A DNA stretch of 34,058 nucleotides from Planctomycetaceae bacterium (GCA_002702655.1 PABB01000052.1:1-34058), one strand, 5' to 3'; positions 16,924 through 26,330 are shown, numbered from the stretch's first letter. The notes: generated by a model from the letters alone, not told the origin. Numbers and translations: made by a program.

Positions 16924-18663
16924 TCACCTAACACGATGTGCGTCCTGCTCCGGTGCGCTCGGGTCCGCAGGCGCGACGTGTTGGCGGAGTTGGGGGCGGG
17001 CGGCTTGGAACAGGGCGGTCAGGTCGTTGCGGACGTCGGGGTCGTCGACGACGGGGCCGGCGGCGAAGACTTGGACCTGGAAAAGTTGGGGCGCCAGTTC
17101 GTGCAGCAGCCGGCGGCGGAGGCGGAACCAGGGACGGAACAGGACCGCGTCGCTGGGGGGCTCGGCCGCCGCGCCAGACACGTCGAAGCCGGCGAACAGG
17201 ACCACCGCGTCGCCGCGCTCGTCGCTGGCGAGCCGAGCGTCGACGTAGGGCCAGTCGTGCTCCCCTTTCCCAGCCTCCGTGACGAGCCTTTCCTCGGGAT
17301 TCCAACCCCCGTTGCGATAGCAAACGCAGAGATCGTGCCAGCCGCCGATGTAGGGGAAATCGAGCGAGACCGTGGCGACGAGTTGTGGACGGGAGGCGTG
17401 GCGGTAGATGTAGGCCCGCGAGTACTTGCCGAAATCTGAGAAGGCGTCGCGCTCGACCGCCTCGAAATTGATTTGCTGCCACGGGCCGAGCTGGGCGGGC
17501 AGGTCCTCGGCGGCGAGGGCAAGGGCGCGGTCGATGGCGGCGCGGGCCTGGGCAGTATCGACCGAAGGGGCCCAGAGGAATTGCGCGACGCCGAGGGCGA
17601 GGAAGAGGGCCGAGGCGACGAGGACGCCGCGCCAGGCAGGCGCAGCGGTGGCGATCTGGGGGGCAGCGGCCTGCGACGCGTCGGTCGCCGTGGTGCGGGC
17701 TCGGGTGAAGGGGCGGTCGACGAGCTGATTCCAGAGCCGCACCAGCCAGTTGCGGCCGTAGCGAACCGGCAGGCCGAGCTGTTCCGGCTCGGCGGGTGCG
17801 AGGAGGCCGGCAAGCAGGACGTCGGTGCTGATCAGCGCGCCGAACGTGACGGCGAACAGGGCGAGGCTTAGCAGTTCGTGCGGCGCCCCCGCGGTGAGGT
17901 CGACGTCGAAGCGGTCAAGGGCGACCGCGATGGTGCAGATCCGCACGACGTTGAGGACCAGGGCCCAACCGACGCCTGCGGCCGCCAGCAGGGCGAGGTG
18001 CAGCAGGGAGCGGCGGCGCCAAACGGCGTAGATGGCACTGACCGCGATGACCGACATGACCGAGATGATGCCGCTGCAGGCCTCGTCGACGAAGAGTTCC
18101 CGGTCGGGCAGGGTGACGACGTTGCCGTTGAGCAGATGCAGCACGCCGAGCCAGTCGAGGACCCAACTGCTCATCTGCGAGGAGAGGCGCTGCAGATAGC
18201 GGGTGAAGCGCTCGTCCTGCCCCAACGGCAGGGGGACAAGCAACCACAACAGGGCCCAGACGCCCCACAGGTTTTCGATGCGGCGGTCGCGCCCCAACAG
18301 GGCGAGCAAGCCGGCGGCGGCCACCAACAGGGCGATGAAGGCGACCCAGGCGGAGAGGAGCACGACCGCCGCGGCGAGGAGCAGCGCCGAGGCCGCGAGA
18401 AGTAGCCGCGGGGGCCAGTTGGAGTGCGGTTTGGTTCGGGGCGTCGCTTCGCGGTAGCGGACGACCAACAGGCCAGCGAAGGCGGCGAGGACGAAGGGAA
18501 AAAACTGATACTGCTGGCGCTGCCAAAGGCTGCGGAGGTGCAGCGCGGCGAGCGGGAGGTGGCTCGCGACCACGGCCGCCGCTAGGGCGGCCAGCGGCCA
18601 CCGCCACGAGTGAGAGGCGCCCGGTTGCGTTCTGGGCGTTGGCGGTGCAGCTGTTTCGCTCAT
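16924..18663 (-). CDS. Exosortase fused to a C-terminal EpsI-type domain
   Basis: Residues about 20-290 form an eight-helix-type membrane domain with the exosortase active-site set: Cys196 in VDEACSGIISVMS, Arg241 in LNVVRICTIA and His262 in GAPHELLSL. These cysteine transpeptidase-like enzymes cleave and sort proteins with PEP-CTERM-type signals. After a linker and a further membrane segment (about 345-362), residues about 375-555 match EpsI/DUF3485 proteins (LPAQLGPWQ, DFPYIGGWHDLCVCY, GKGEHDWPYVDARL), which accompany exosortases in EPS loci. The fused form resembles planctomycete exosortases such as XrtU, a type assignment I hold loosely. No clear PEP-CTERM substrate is encoded in the window. 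Confidence 0.92.
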   Translation of the reverse strand: MSETAAPPTPRTQPGASHSWRWPLAALAAAVVASHLPLAALHLRSLWQRQQYQFFPFVLAAFAGLLVVRYREATPRTKPHSNWPPRLLLAASALLLAAAVVLLSAWVAFIALLVAAAGLLALLGRDRRIENLWGVWALLWLLVPLPLGQDERFTRYLQRLSSQMSSWVLDWLGVLHLLNGNVVTLPDRELFVDEACSGIISVMSVIAVSAIYAVWRRRSLLHLALLAAAGVGWALVLNVVRICTIAVALDRFDVDLTAGAPHELLSLALFAVTFGALISTDVLLAGLLAPAEPEQLGLPVRYGRNWLVRLWNQLVDRPFTRARTTATDASQAAAPQIATAAPAWRGVLVASALFLALGVAQFLWAPSVDTAQARAAIDRALALAAEDLPAQLGPWQQINFEAVERDAFSDFGKYSRAYIYRHASRPQLVATVSLDFPYIGGWHDLCVCYRNGGWNPEERLVTEAGKGEHDWPYVDARLASDERGDAVVLFAGFDVSGAAAEPPSDAVLFRPWFRLRRRLLHELAPQLFQVQVFAAGPVVDDPDVRNDLTALFQAARPQLRQHVAPADPSAPEQDAHRVR

Positions 18664-19225
18664 GGTTTCAGCGTTACGAAGTGAACACGGCGTGAAGAGC
18701 CGTCAAGCCTGTCAGGTGCTTGCCAGTCAGTCGATTGAGGTCAAGACCGCGCCGTGCTGCGATGGAGGCGCGGCACTTACGTAAATCACAACGGGGCGTG
18801 ACGCCGACTCTACACAGCACGCTTTTTGATTCTACCACACACGAAGATTGTCGGCTGCAACGGGCCGGGAGCGAGTTCTTGATCGAGGACCCCGGCGACG
18901 AACGCAACCCCGGAGGATTTGAAATAGTTGGGTTCAGCCTCGTACCCGAAGACGACGCTTTCAGAGCCGCGCGCCTTCGTGATCCAGCTTGGTTTTTGCC
19001 GGCTGTCGCATTCGTAGAATGTCGGGATGTGACGTTTCGATGGGAACATTTCGCGAAACAGAGATGCATCGCTCCGGCGATTTCCTCTAAATCTGGCAAA
19101 ATTGCATATGCAAGCCGCCAGCAGCATTGTCAGCCATTAACCGTCGTCGCGGCCATGGCAACAAATGGAGTCGCACGGGGTGCCCGCGTGAAGCGCCGAC
19201 GACGGCGTGCTTGGCAGCAGGTCGT
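18664..19225. other. Intergenic region upstream of the exosortase gene, no supported gene
   Basis: This 562-bp stretch is less GC-rich than its neighbours. A minus-strand open frame at 18810-19127 (105 codons) has no recognisable features and no ribosome binding site, so it is not called. The promoter of the exosortase gene should lie here; no convincing box pair was identified. Confidence 0.45.
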
Positions 19226-19540
19226 CTATGGTCGCTTGCGCGGATCCGCCTGCAGCAGATTGACGTACGCGACCAGTTCGCGGACGGTCTCCGCCGCGAG
19301 TTGCGGGGACGGAGGCGGCGTCCCGTGGCAACGTGCCAGCAGAAAAAACTCGCCGTCGAGTCGATACAGACCGGCCCACCCCTCGCGACGATCGGCAAGG
19401 TACAGGAAATACCCTCCAGGCGTTTCCTCGTAATCGTACTCCAAGTGTTCACAGGTTTGTGAAACCAATGTGATCCTCAACCGACGTGGAGCTTCAGCCT
19501 TGGCACGGGGGGGAAGAACCCCGCACATTATCGCACTCAT
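19226..19540 (-). CDS. Small hypothetical protein
   Basis: The 104-residue frame starts with ATG and has protein-like composition: a beta-strand-rich middle (YFLYLADRREGWAGLYRLDG, then EFFLLARCHG) and a helical C-terminus (LAAETVRELVAYVNLLQADP). There is no signal peptide or membrane segment. I do not recognise a family. It sits alone between the exosortase region and the carbamoyltransferase, on the same strand, with no link to either visible. It may be a genuine lineage-specific gene; an alternative start a few codons downstream is possible. Confidence 0.5.
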   Translation of the reverse strand: MSAIMCGVLPPRAKAEAPRRLRITLVSQTCEHLEYDYEETPGGYFLYLADRREGWAGLYRLDGEFFLLARCHGTPPPSPQLAAETVRELVAYVNLLQADPRKRP

Positions 19541-19671
19541 TTCATGCTAACTCGGAGCCGCTGGCATTCAACGGAAAAGCAGGGCGACGGCGCGCAGCGA
19601 CCCCCGGCCGCGCCACATGAATCGATCACACCGATTGAACCGACGATTGCCCGCCAGCGCCGGTCAGGTCG

Positions 19672-21444
19672 TCAGGTTTCGCCGCGCACGCGCGTCCGGT
19701 ATTGTTCCGGGAATCCCGGCGCGTGACGGTTGATGATGCAGCCGCCGACCGCCAAGACGTCCATGTCCGTCCGTAGGAAGCAAGAAATTGCCTCAGCCGG
19801 CGTGCGAACGATGGGCTCGTTCTCGTTGAGCGAAGTATTCAGCACAATCGGCACGCCCGTACGCGCGAAGAACCGACTGATCAAGTCGTAGTAAAGCGGG
19901 TTCGTGCCTTTGGAGACTGACTGGAGGCGGCCGGAGCCGTCGACATGAGTGACCGCTGGGATCTCGCTTTGCTTTTCCGGGCGGATCGGCAGGACTTTTT
20001 CCATGTAGGGGGCTGCTTCGTCGAGTTCGAACCACGCCCCGACGTGCTCTTCAAGTATGCTGGGGGCAAACGGTCGAAACCGCTCGCGAAACTTGATGCG
20101 GAGGTTAATGATCTCGCGCATGTCGGCGCGGCGTGGATCCGCCAGCAGCGAGCGGCAGCCGAGCGCACGGGCGCCGAATTCCATCTTCCCCTGGAACCAC
20201 CCCACGATCATCCCGTCGACGAGCAGTTGAGCGACGCGGTCGACGAGTTGCGCTGGCGTAACCCGGTCGTACGGCAGGCCGAACTCCTCCGCGGCGGCGG
20301 CGCACTCGTCGTCCGCCGACGAGCAACCGAGATAGGCGTGGTCCTGGACAAAGGTCCGCGGCTTGCCCAGTAGTCGATTCCACACGTAAAACGCCGCGCC
20401 GAACGACGTGCCGTTGTCGGCCGCCCCCGCGGGGATGTAAACGTTCTCGAACGGCGTTTTCCGCGTAATCTTGCCGTTGGCCACGGAGTTCATCGCGACG
20501 CCGCCGGTCATGCAGACGTTTTTCGAACCGCACTTGTCGTGCAGACGAGTGAGCATGTGCAGGATGATTTCTTCGGTGACGCACTGCAAACTGCGGGCGA
20601 TATTCTCGTGTCGGTGCGTGAGCTCGTCCCGTCGATCGCGCGGAGGACCCAATTTCTTGGCCAGCAAATCGCTGTAGAACGGTTCAATGACCGGCGCTCC
20701 GTCGTTCCAAGTCATCTTCACGCCCCGCTTGTGATGCGTGAAGTAATCGAGATTAAGTTCAAATACATCGCGTTTGGGGGCGATCATTTCGCGGAAGAAG
20801 TCCGCAAATTCGGGTTCGCCGTACGGGGCCAGGCCCATCACCTTGTACTCGTCGCCGTAGTACGGGAAGCCGAGATACATGGTGATGGCTGTGTAGAGAA
20901 ACCCGATGGAATGCGGGAACCAGACCCGGTCGAACTCTTTCCAATCCGTTTTGGTCCCGTGCGCAGTCAGCGTGCTGCAGAAGTCGCCCATGCCGTCCAC
21001 CGACAGCACGGCGGACTCTTCGTACGGCGAAATCAGAAATCCCGCGGCGACGTGCGTTTGGTGGTGCTCGACGCGATGGAACTTGGCCTTAAGCGCGGAG
21101 CGCGTGATGCCCACCGCCTCGGCGAATTGATCTTCCAGGCCCAGCGTCTTTGTTTGCCGTCGCAAGCGATCCAGGATCGCGCGGACCGACGGCCTGTTGG
21201 CGGCCACGAATTGCAGCCGCTTGCCAAGATTGGCGCGGGGGTCGAACGAAATCGCGACGTGGTCGAGTTGTTCGGGGGGCAGGCCGGCCTCGTCCAGGCA
21301 CCAGCGAATCGACTCCGCCGGGAACCCCGCCCAGTGCTTGATGCGGTTGAAACGCTCTTCCTCGACGGCCGCCACGAGCGTGCCGTCCACAACCAGCGCC
21401 GCCGACGCGTCGCCGTGGTAAGCGTTGATGCCGAGAATATTCAT
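19672..21444 (-). CDS. NodU/CmcH-family carbamoyltransferase
   Basis: The 590-residue protein is full length. An N-terminal Kae1-like domain starts MNILGINAYHGDASAAL and holds the metal-binding HxxxxH-type stretch VEHHQTHVAAGF (about 124-135), DEYKVMGLAPYGEP and GGVAMNSVANGKI. The C-terminal carbamoyl-transfer domain has GWFQGKMEFGARALGCRSLL, FRERFRPFAPSI and TGVPIVLNTSLNENEP. Family members move a carbamoyl group from carbamoyl phosphate, through carbamoyl-AMP, to a hydroxyl of a sugar or small molecule. Here the likely target is a sugar of the polysaccharide. Its ATG overlaps the TGA of the upstream glycosyltransferase by four bases (ATGA), showing translational coupling. It is the last gene of the long minus-strand operon. 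Confidence 0.93.
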   Translation of the reverse strand: MNILGINAYHGDASAALVVDGTLVAAVEEERFNRIKHWAGFPAESIRWCLDEAGLPPEQLDHVAISFDPRANLGKRLQFVAANRPSVRAILDRLRRQTKTLGLEDQFAEAVGITRSALKAKFHRVEHHQTHVAAGFLISPYEESAVLSVDGMGDFCSTLTAHGTKTDWKEFDRVWFPHSIGFLYTAITMYLGFPYYGDEYKVMGLAPYGEPEFADFFREMIAPKRDVFELNLDYFTHHKRGVKMTWNDGAPVIEPFYSDLLAKKLGPPRDRRDELTHRHENIARSLQCVTEEIILHMLTRLHDKCGSKNVCMTGGVAMNSVANGKITRKTPFENVYIPAGAADNGTSFGAAFYVWNRLLGKPRTFVQDHAYLGCSSADDECAAAAEEFGLPYDRVTPAQLVDRVAQLLVDGMIVGWFQGKMEFGARALGCRSLLADPRRADMREIINLRIKFRERFRPFAPSILEEHVGAWFELDEAAPYMEKVLPIRPEKQSEIPAVTHVDGSGRLQSVSKGTNPLYYDLISRFFARTGVPIVLNTSLNENEPIVRTPAEAISCFLRTDMDVLAVGGCIINRHAPGFPEQYRTRVRGET

Positions 21445-22592
21445 GTTGCTCCCTGTGGCGAAACCATATCGGTGAGTATTTCAATGGCACGTTGGGCCCT
21501 GTCGCGCGGCGATAGGAACGATGTGAGTCGCTGCAGACCTCGCTCGACGAGCTGCGATGCGTAGTTGGGATCGTCGACGAGACGAAGGATTGCTGTTGCG
21601 GCGGACTGTGCGTCCTTCGGGGTGAAGAACGCCGCCGCGTCGCCGCAGATATCGTGGGCGAACGCCAGGTCGGTCGTCACAATCGGCCGCTGCATGGCCA
21701 TGGCTTCGGGGTAGACGGCGGTAAACGTTTCCAGCAGCGTCGGCAGAAAACAAATGTCGCACTGCTGATACGCCGCGGGGCCGTCGCCGACCTTCACGAC
21801 GCCGAGATTCACCACGCTGTCGGCAACCCCCAGTTTCTCGGCGAGAGCAGCCACCCGCTGCCAAGCGGGATTGTCGTGCGGCAGCGTCAGACGAAACTCG
21901 AAGCGGCGGTTGGGTCGCTGTGCTCGCAGTGCGGCCGCGATGTGCGGGATCAGCTCCAGGTTTTTGTGCGGATAGGCCGCCGAGAGCGTCAGGAATCGCA
22001 CGTCGTCAGTGCTGTGACACTTCGTCGCCGCGGCATCCAGATAGTTCGAGGCGCAGTTGTTGGGAACGACCTCAATGGCTTCCAGCGGCACGCGCCAGCG
22101 CTTCGACAGGCCGTGGCGGGCGACTGGCGCTTCGACGATCCAGCGATCCGCCTGCCGGTACCAAAGCCCCTTGTAGCAACAGGTTCCAAGCATCTTCAGT
22201 TGCGCCGCGACCGTCGGCAGCGACGAGTAGGCCAGACGCGTCGAATGCGTCACCCAGCCATCGGCGACCCCCAGCAAATGCGGGCGGTCGAATCGCACGT
22301 AGGCCGGTCCGAAAACTGTAAAAACCGCATCGGAACTCGCTTGCCGAACCAATCTCGCGAGCTGGCGGCGGGCCGACCGATCCTTCGCGGGCGAGGAGGA
22401 GACGATGCAGTGGTTCAGGTCGCTCACCCGCACGCCGCGCGACTCCAAGGCTTCGGCGATCACCGGCGACAGGCAGAAGTACCACTCGACGTCGGCCGCC
22501 GCCAGATTCCAGGTGAATTGTGTGATCAGTTCCGCGCAGACCTGGACAGCTCCGCCCATCACGTTCGTCGTGCAATTCAGTGCAAACTTCAC
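21441..22592 (-). CDS. Glycosyltransferase, GT4-like
   Basis: The preferred start is the GTG at 22592 (VKFALNCTTN); an ATG 52 codons upstream would add a low-complexity Ser/Arg-rich stretch that looks non-coding. The GT-B protein has an N-terminal acceptor half with MGGAVQVCAELI. The C-terminal Rossmann half contains FLTLSAAYPHKNLELIPHI and LPTLLETFTAVYPEAMA, with the EX7E pattern of retaining GT4 enzymes, then PIVTTDLAFAHDICGDAA. It should add a sugar to the lipid-linked repeat unit at the cytoplasmic face. It overlaps the carbamoyltransferase by four bases. The gap to the upstream methyltransferase is 172 bp with the GTG start. Confidence 0.85.
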   Translation of the reverse strand: MKFALNCTTNVMGGAVQVCAELITQFTWNLAAADVEWYFCLSPVIAEALESRGVRVSDLNHCIVSSSPAKDRSARRQLARLVRQASSDAVFTVFGPAYVRFDRPHLLGVADGWVTHSTRLAYSSLPTVAAQLKMLGTCCYKGLWYRQADRWIVEAPVARHGLSKRWRVPLEAIEVVPNNCASNYLDAAATKCHSTDDVRFLTLSAAYPHKNLELIPHIAAALRAQRPNRRFEFRLTLPHDNPAWQRVAALAEKLGVADSVVNLGVVKVGDGPAAYQQCDICFLPTLLETFTAVYPEAMAMQRPIVTTDLAFAHDICGDAAAFFTPKDAQSAATAILRLVDDPNYASQLVERGLQRLTSFLSPRDRAQRAIEILTDMVSPQGAT

Positions 22593-22764
22593 AGCGTCTG
22601 TCTTTGCAGAGCGGGCATGTCTCGAAGCGTCGCAATTCCGCGGCTTCGCAGGCGAGCGGTGGTTCGATGACGCGGCCCGATCACGTTGCGGCCCTCTGTT
22701 ACGATGCGAGTGACTTCGGCTCTCAATGCTGTTCGTTCCCACGGACATTGCGACCAGCGAGGGA

Positions 22765-23463
22765 TTATTCGCAAAGCACCATCAACGACCAGCCGCCGAA
22801 TAACCTCTGTGCGAATCGGACGCTCGCCCGCGAGACGAGCCAGCGAGGGACATTGGCGACGGTCTTTTTGAGGGAGCCCGGTCCTTGCCCCTCGAATGCG
22901 CCGGCAGTCCATCGCCAGTCGATAATGCGGTGTCCCGTGTCTTCCAGCGTCGCGAGCGCCGTTCCTCGGGTGAAGTAGTGCAAATGGCCGACCGATAGTC
23001 TCGCCGCAGTCAAGTTCCCCCGGATCACGCCGGAGCAATGAATGTCGAGCGGAACGTGGTAGATCTTGTAGCGGGCCAGGTCGCGAAACGACTCAAGCCA
23101 TCCCATGTAGTCGGGCACATGTTCAAACACGTCGAGCGCCAGCGCCACATCGTGGCGTTCGACGTCCGCGAGGTCGCGGCCGCACGTTTCGAACCGGAGG
23201 TCATGGTGGCGCTCGCGCGCCGCTGCCGTGGCGACTTCTGTGATGTCGTAGCCGGTGAATCGAGCGTCCGCGAACGCGTCGCTGAGCAGACGCAACACGG
23301 TCCCCACCCCGCACCCGACGTCCGCGAGCGATTCGAACTCGATTTTATTGTCCCGCAGCAGTGCTTCGACATGCCGCGCCTTAAACGGGGCGTCCTCTTC
23401 GTGCCACGTTTGAGTTGCCTCCATGTAGGAGCCGTCCGTGTATCGATCCGAGTTATCTGCCAT
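22765..23463 (-). CDS. Class I SAM-dependent methyltransferase
   Basis: The 232-residue protein has the SAM-binding motif I ADVGCGVGTVLRLL (about 47-60), motif II FTGYDITEVA, and a motif IV region HDVALALDVFEHVPDY. The later part (SVGHLHYFTRGTALATLEDTGH) is typical of Methyltransf_11/23-like enzymes in glycan clusters. It probably methylates a sugar hydroxyl or an intermediate; the acceptor is unknown. Its ATG lies two bases after the TAG of the sulfotransferase gene, so the two are coupled in one transcript. Confidence 0.88.
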   Translation of the reverse strand: MADNSDRYTDGSYMEATQTWHEEDAPFKARHVEALLRDNKIEFESLADVGCGVGTVLRLLSDAFADARFTGYDITEVATAAARERHHDLRFETCGRDLADVERHDVALALDVFEHVPDYMGWLESFRDLARYKIYHVPLDIHCSGVIRGNLTAARLSVGHLHYFTRGTALATLEDTGHRIIDWRWTAGAFEGQGPGSLKKTVANVPRWLVSRASVRFAQRLFGGWSLMVLCE

Positions 23464-23465
23464 TT

Positions 23466-24296
23466 CTAGACGATTGCGTTGTGCGGTTCGGGGTCTTCGT
23501 GCAGCCAGCGATCACTCGCCTCGTAGCCTGCCGCGATCAACTCCGTGCCGGCGAGTTGGTGGAAAACGCGACGCGCTTCCGGCGAGAATTTGTCGCGCCA
23601 GTCGCCTGCCACGCCTTTGCGCAGAAAGCTGCCTCTGTTTTCCGCGCCAGGTGCCCGACTGGCCAAGTTCTTGAATGAGAATCTTTCGACCGTCTCGTGA
23701 AGTCGCTGGTCATCGGGCGATTCCTGCACGAGGCATTCGATGACTCGCCGCATTTCTGCCTCGGCGTCGGTCAGCAGGTCTTCGTACCGGACCACCAGTG
23801 CACGGTCATGATCGATGCCGCCTACGAACTCAGCCCAGGTGAAATGAAATCTCCTGCGCGAGTCCGAAGCGAATGTGTATTCAATAAACTTCGGCATATT
23901 GCCGTAGACGTCGGATGGATCGGCCAACCCCAGCGTCTGCCGATGCCGGTCGACAAAACCGGGATGGGTCCGTTCGTTCTCGAACAGGCAATGGAAGTAC
24001 CAGGACGTCATGACGTCGCGCCCGTCGCGCATCACGTAAACGGCGTTCTTCAGCCGCGGAGAATAGGGATGGTGGCCGTGCAGCAGGTATGACTTCTTGG
24101 CGAGCGGCCAGACCGATACGTTGCGTGGGAACGGGATGCGCAGATAGTCGGCCAGCATCTGCGACACCCACGACCCCCCCGACTTGGGATACTCGCTTAC
24201 TAGGTAGTGCGGGATTCGATTGGACATCCAATTCCACATGAAAAGCCGCCCGGCGGCGTCTAGCTTGAGCTGCAATCGCGATCGCGTATCTCGCAT
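23466..24296 (-). CDS. PAPS-dependent sulfotransferase
   Basis: The 276-residue protein carries the three sulfotransferase signatures. The 5'-phosphosulfate loop is SEYPKSGGSW (34-43) and the 3'-phosphate site is VMRDGRDVMTSWY (88-100). The C-terminal RKGVAGDWRDKF (226-237) corresponds to the RKGxxGDWK nucleotide-binding motif of cytosolic-type enzymes. His73 or a neighbouring His in LLHGHHP is the candidate catalytic base. It would transfer sulfate from PAPS to a hydroxyl, most likely on a sugar of the polysaccharide built by the adjacent genes. No PAPS synthesis genes lie in the window. It is followed at once by the methyltransferase. Confidence 0.9.
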   Translation of the reverse strand: MRDTRSRLQLKLDAAGRLFMWNWMSNRIPHYLVSEYPKSGGSWVSQMLADYLRIPFPRNVSVWPLAKKSYLLHGHHPYSPRLKNAVYVMRDGRDVMTSWYFHCLFENERTHPGFVDRHRQTLGLADPSDVYGNMPKFIEYTFASDSRRRFHFTWAEFVGGIDHDRALVVRYEDLLTDAEAEMRRVIECLVQESPDDQRLHETVERFSFKNLASRAPGAENRGSFLRKGVAGDWRDKFSPEARRVFHQLAGTELIAAGYEASDRWLHEDPEPHNAIV

Positions 24297-24484
24297 GGCT
24301 ATTGTTAAGATCGAAGAAGAGAAACGATGCCCGGCAGGCCGTTGCGCAACGGTCGCTTCGGCAGGGTGCGAGCTGTTGCTGCCGCCGCGTGATTTGGGAC
24401 TGTTGATTTACGCATGTTGGAGAACTTCCAGCTTACGTCTCAGCGACGACTCGTCGATGCGGATCCATCGTAGCGAATGGAACG

Positions 24485-25771
24485 CTATTTGATTGACGGG
24501 TGCTTGGCTTCAGCTAACGTCACGGGTCGTACGGCTACTGACACTTCGCGGTGGTTCGCGACCGCCCAGGCGGATTCGTACATGTGCTCGTACGAGCGCT
24601 GGCGCGAATTCCAGGAATACTTGGCGGCCGCCGTCGCCGCAGCGGCCTGTTGGATCCTCGTTAGGCGGTCTTTTGACGTCGCCAGGGCAATGATCGCGTC
24701 GGCCATGGACTGCAGCGAATCGACCGCCACGCAGTTCACTCCGTCTGCTGCTGCCGGCATGCCGGCGATCCCGCTTTCCAGCGTGACGATCGCATGGCCG
24801 CAGGCCATGGATTGGATGGCTTTGTTGATCAAACCGCAGTTCTTGTCGAGCGGGACAATCGCGATCCCCGCCACCGCCATGGCCTCGGCCAGGTCCGCGA
24901 CGTAGCCGCGGAACACGACGCCGCCAATCGAATTTGCCAACTCGCACACCTGACGGGCGGCGTCGCCGTGGCGACCGATGACATGCAATGTGAGCTTCGG
25001 TTGCTCCCGGCGGATTCGCCGCCAGGCGAGTTCCAGAAACCGCTGGAGGCTCTTCAGGTTGTTGCCCGCCAGTTCGCCGATGAAAATTACGTCCGTTTGC
25101 CCCTGTGTGACGGACGCCACGGCCGACAGCTCTTCGTCAACGCCGTTGGGAATCACGAACGGGCGAATTGCAGGGTTCATGTTGGTCAAGTAGTCGGCGT
25201 CGACCTGCGTCATGGTGTGAACGGCGCCAAAATTGGGGTAAACGCTGCTTTCAAAGCGGCGGGACTGCCGCAGTTGGATTTTTCGCAACAGTTTCTCCAC
25301 GCCCGAGTACCGCTCGGCCTTAAGCAGGTTTTCCAATGTAAGCGTGTAACTGTCGTTGATTGACGCCACGGCACCGACCTGCAGCGGGACGCACTCGACA
25401 TACTGTGCCATTCCCACGGTATCTAAGTGAACAACGTGTGGTGACAAGTCGCTGATGCGCTGCCGCAGCAGGCTGGCGAACTCGTTACTCCAGAACCGCT
25501 CGTGAAAGAACATTCTGTTGGAGACCAATGATCGCAGCGCTACAGCGGCCCGCTTCCTCGGAGGCATTGGCACGGCGAGCGGCTTGCTAGCGCACAGCGG
25601 CGCCACTTGGGCGAGCCGCGCGCTGCAGTCCTCCCGTCCCTCGCCGCCAAGCGTCATCAAATGAACTTGGTGTCCTGCTTCATGCATGAGTCGCATGGCA
25701 TGATACGACACGATCCGAACCCCGTTGTCCGGGGGGAAGGGGACTTCGCTGGTGACGAACAGGATTTGCAT
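24485..25771 (-). CDS. Glycosyltransferase, GT4 family
   Basis: The start is the ATG of MQILFVTSEVPFPPDNG at 25771, one base after the TAA of the acetyltransferase gene. The GT-B fold shows the N-terminal pattern PPDNGVRIVSYHAMRLM and a C-terminal half with VIPNGVDEELS, DVIFIGELAGNNLKSLQRF, VPLDKNCGLINKAIQSMACG and PIATL-like AIVTLESGIAGMP. This is the arrangement of sugar-PEP-CTERM/EpsF-type GT4 enzymes. A cytoplasmic role in adding a hexose to the lipid-linked unit is inferred. About 190 bp separate it from the sulfotransferase gene downstream. Confidence 0.88.
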   Translation of the reverse strand: MQILFVTSEVPFPPDNGVRIVSYHAMRLMHEAGHQVHLMTLGGEGREDCSARLAQVAPLCASKPLAVPMPPRKRAAVALRSLVSNRMFFHERFWSNEFASLLRQRISDLSPHVVHLDTVGMAQYVECVPLQVGAVASINDSYTLTLENLLKAERYSGVEKLLRKIQLRQSRRFESSVYPNFGAVHTMTQVDADYLTNMNPAIRPFVIPNGVDEELSAVASVTQGQTDVIFIGELAGNNLKSLQRFLELAWRRIRREQPKLTLHVIGRHGDAARQVCELANSIGGVVFRGYVADLAEAMAVAGIAIVPLDKNCGLINKAIQSMACGHAIVTLESGIAGMPAAADGVNCVAVDSLQSMADAIIALATSKDRLTRIQQAAAATAAAKYSWNSRQRSYEHMYESAWAVANHREVSVAVRPVTLAEAKHPSIK

Positions 25772-25772
25772 G

Positions 25773-26330
25773 TTACTGGGCGGGCGTCGCGTCATCGGTT
25801 CGTTTCACTCGGCCCGCGAGCAGTTCCCGCAAGAAGAACTTCTCGTGCGCAACCATGTCGTCCATGTGGTCGGCGTTACTGCGTTGGTTGATCTTAACCG
25901 CCGGGTTGCCGCCGACGATTGTGCCGGGGGGCACGTCCTTGGTGACGACCGCGCCCATGGCGACGATGGCGCCGCGACCGATGCGGACTCCGGGAACCAA
26001 CATGGCGCCATAGCCAATCCAAGCGCCCTCGCCGATTTCGACAGTTCGTTTGATATCGCCCGGCCCATACGGCAGGAGGTCGAATTCGTAATCGTGCGTA
26101 CTTGAAATTATCACCACGTTTGGCGCCAGTATCGCCCCGTCGCCGATGCGAATGCCGCCCTTGCCTTCCAAAAAACATCGATGGCCGATGCGACAGTAGC
26201 TGCCGATCTCTATCTTTCCGTGTGCGACGAAGACCGCCGTGGGGGCAATGATCGTAGCGTAGCCGACGGACGCTAAGCGGCGGCGGCCTTGGCGGCTAAC
26301 GCGGACAATGTCAAGAATCTTACGCAGCAT
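25773..26330 (-). CDS. Left-handed beta-helix acyltransferase (WbbJ/maltose O-acetyltransferase-like)
   Basis: The 185-residue protein is built of hexapeptide repeats (about 28-145), for example IEIGSYCRIGHRC, IRIGDGAILAPNVVI and VRIGRGAIVAMGAVV. Candidate catalytic His79 lies in ISSTHDYEF. The motif PPGTIVGGNPAVKI closes the helix, as in sugar O-acetyltransferases that use acetyl-CoA. It probably acetylates a sugar of the repeat unit. It is coupled to the downstream glycosyltransferase by a TAA-C-ATG junction. Confidence 0.92.
   Translation of the reverse strand: MLRKILDIVRVSRQGRRRLASVGYATIIAPTAVFVAHGKIEIGSYCRIGHRCFLEGKGGIRIGDGAILAPNVVIISSTHDYEFDLLPYGPGDIKRTVEIGEGAWIGYGAMLVPGVRIGRGAIVAMGAVVTKDVPPGTIVGGNPAVKINQRSNADHMDDMVAHEKFFLRELLAGRVKRTDDATPAQ

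Noticed and set aside
18810-19127. Minus-strand frame of 105 codons upstream of the exosortase
   Set aside because: No family features, no ribosome binding site and competing frames of similar quality make it unsupported.
20539-21564. Plus-strand open frame of 341 codons
   Set aside because: It mirrors the carbamoyltransferase gene and has no recognisable features of its own.
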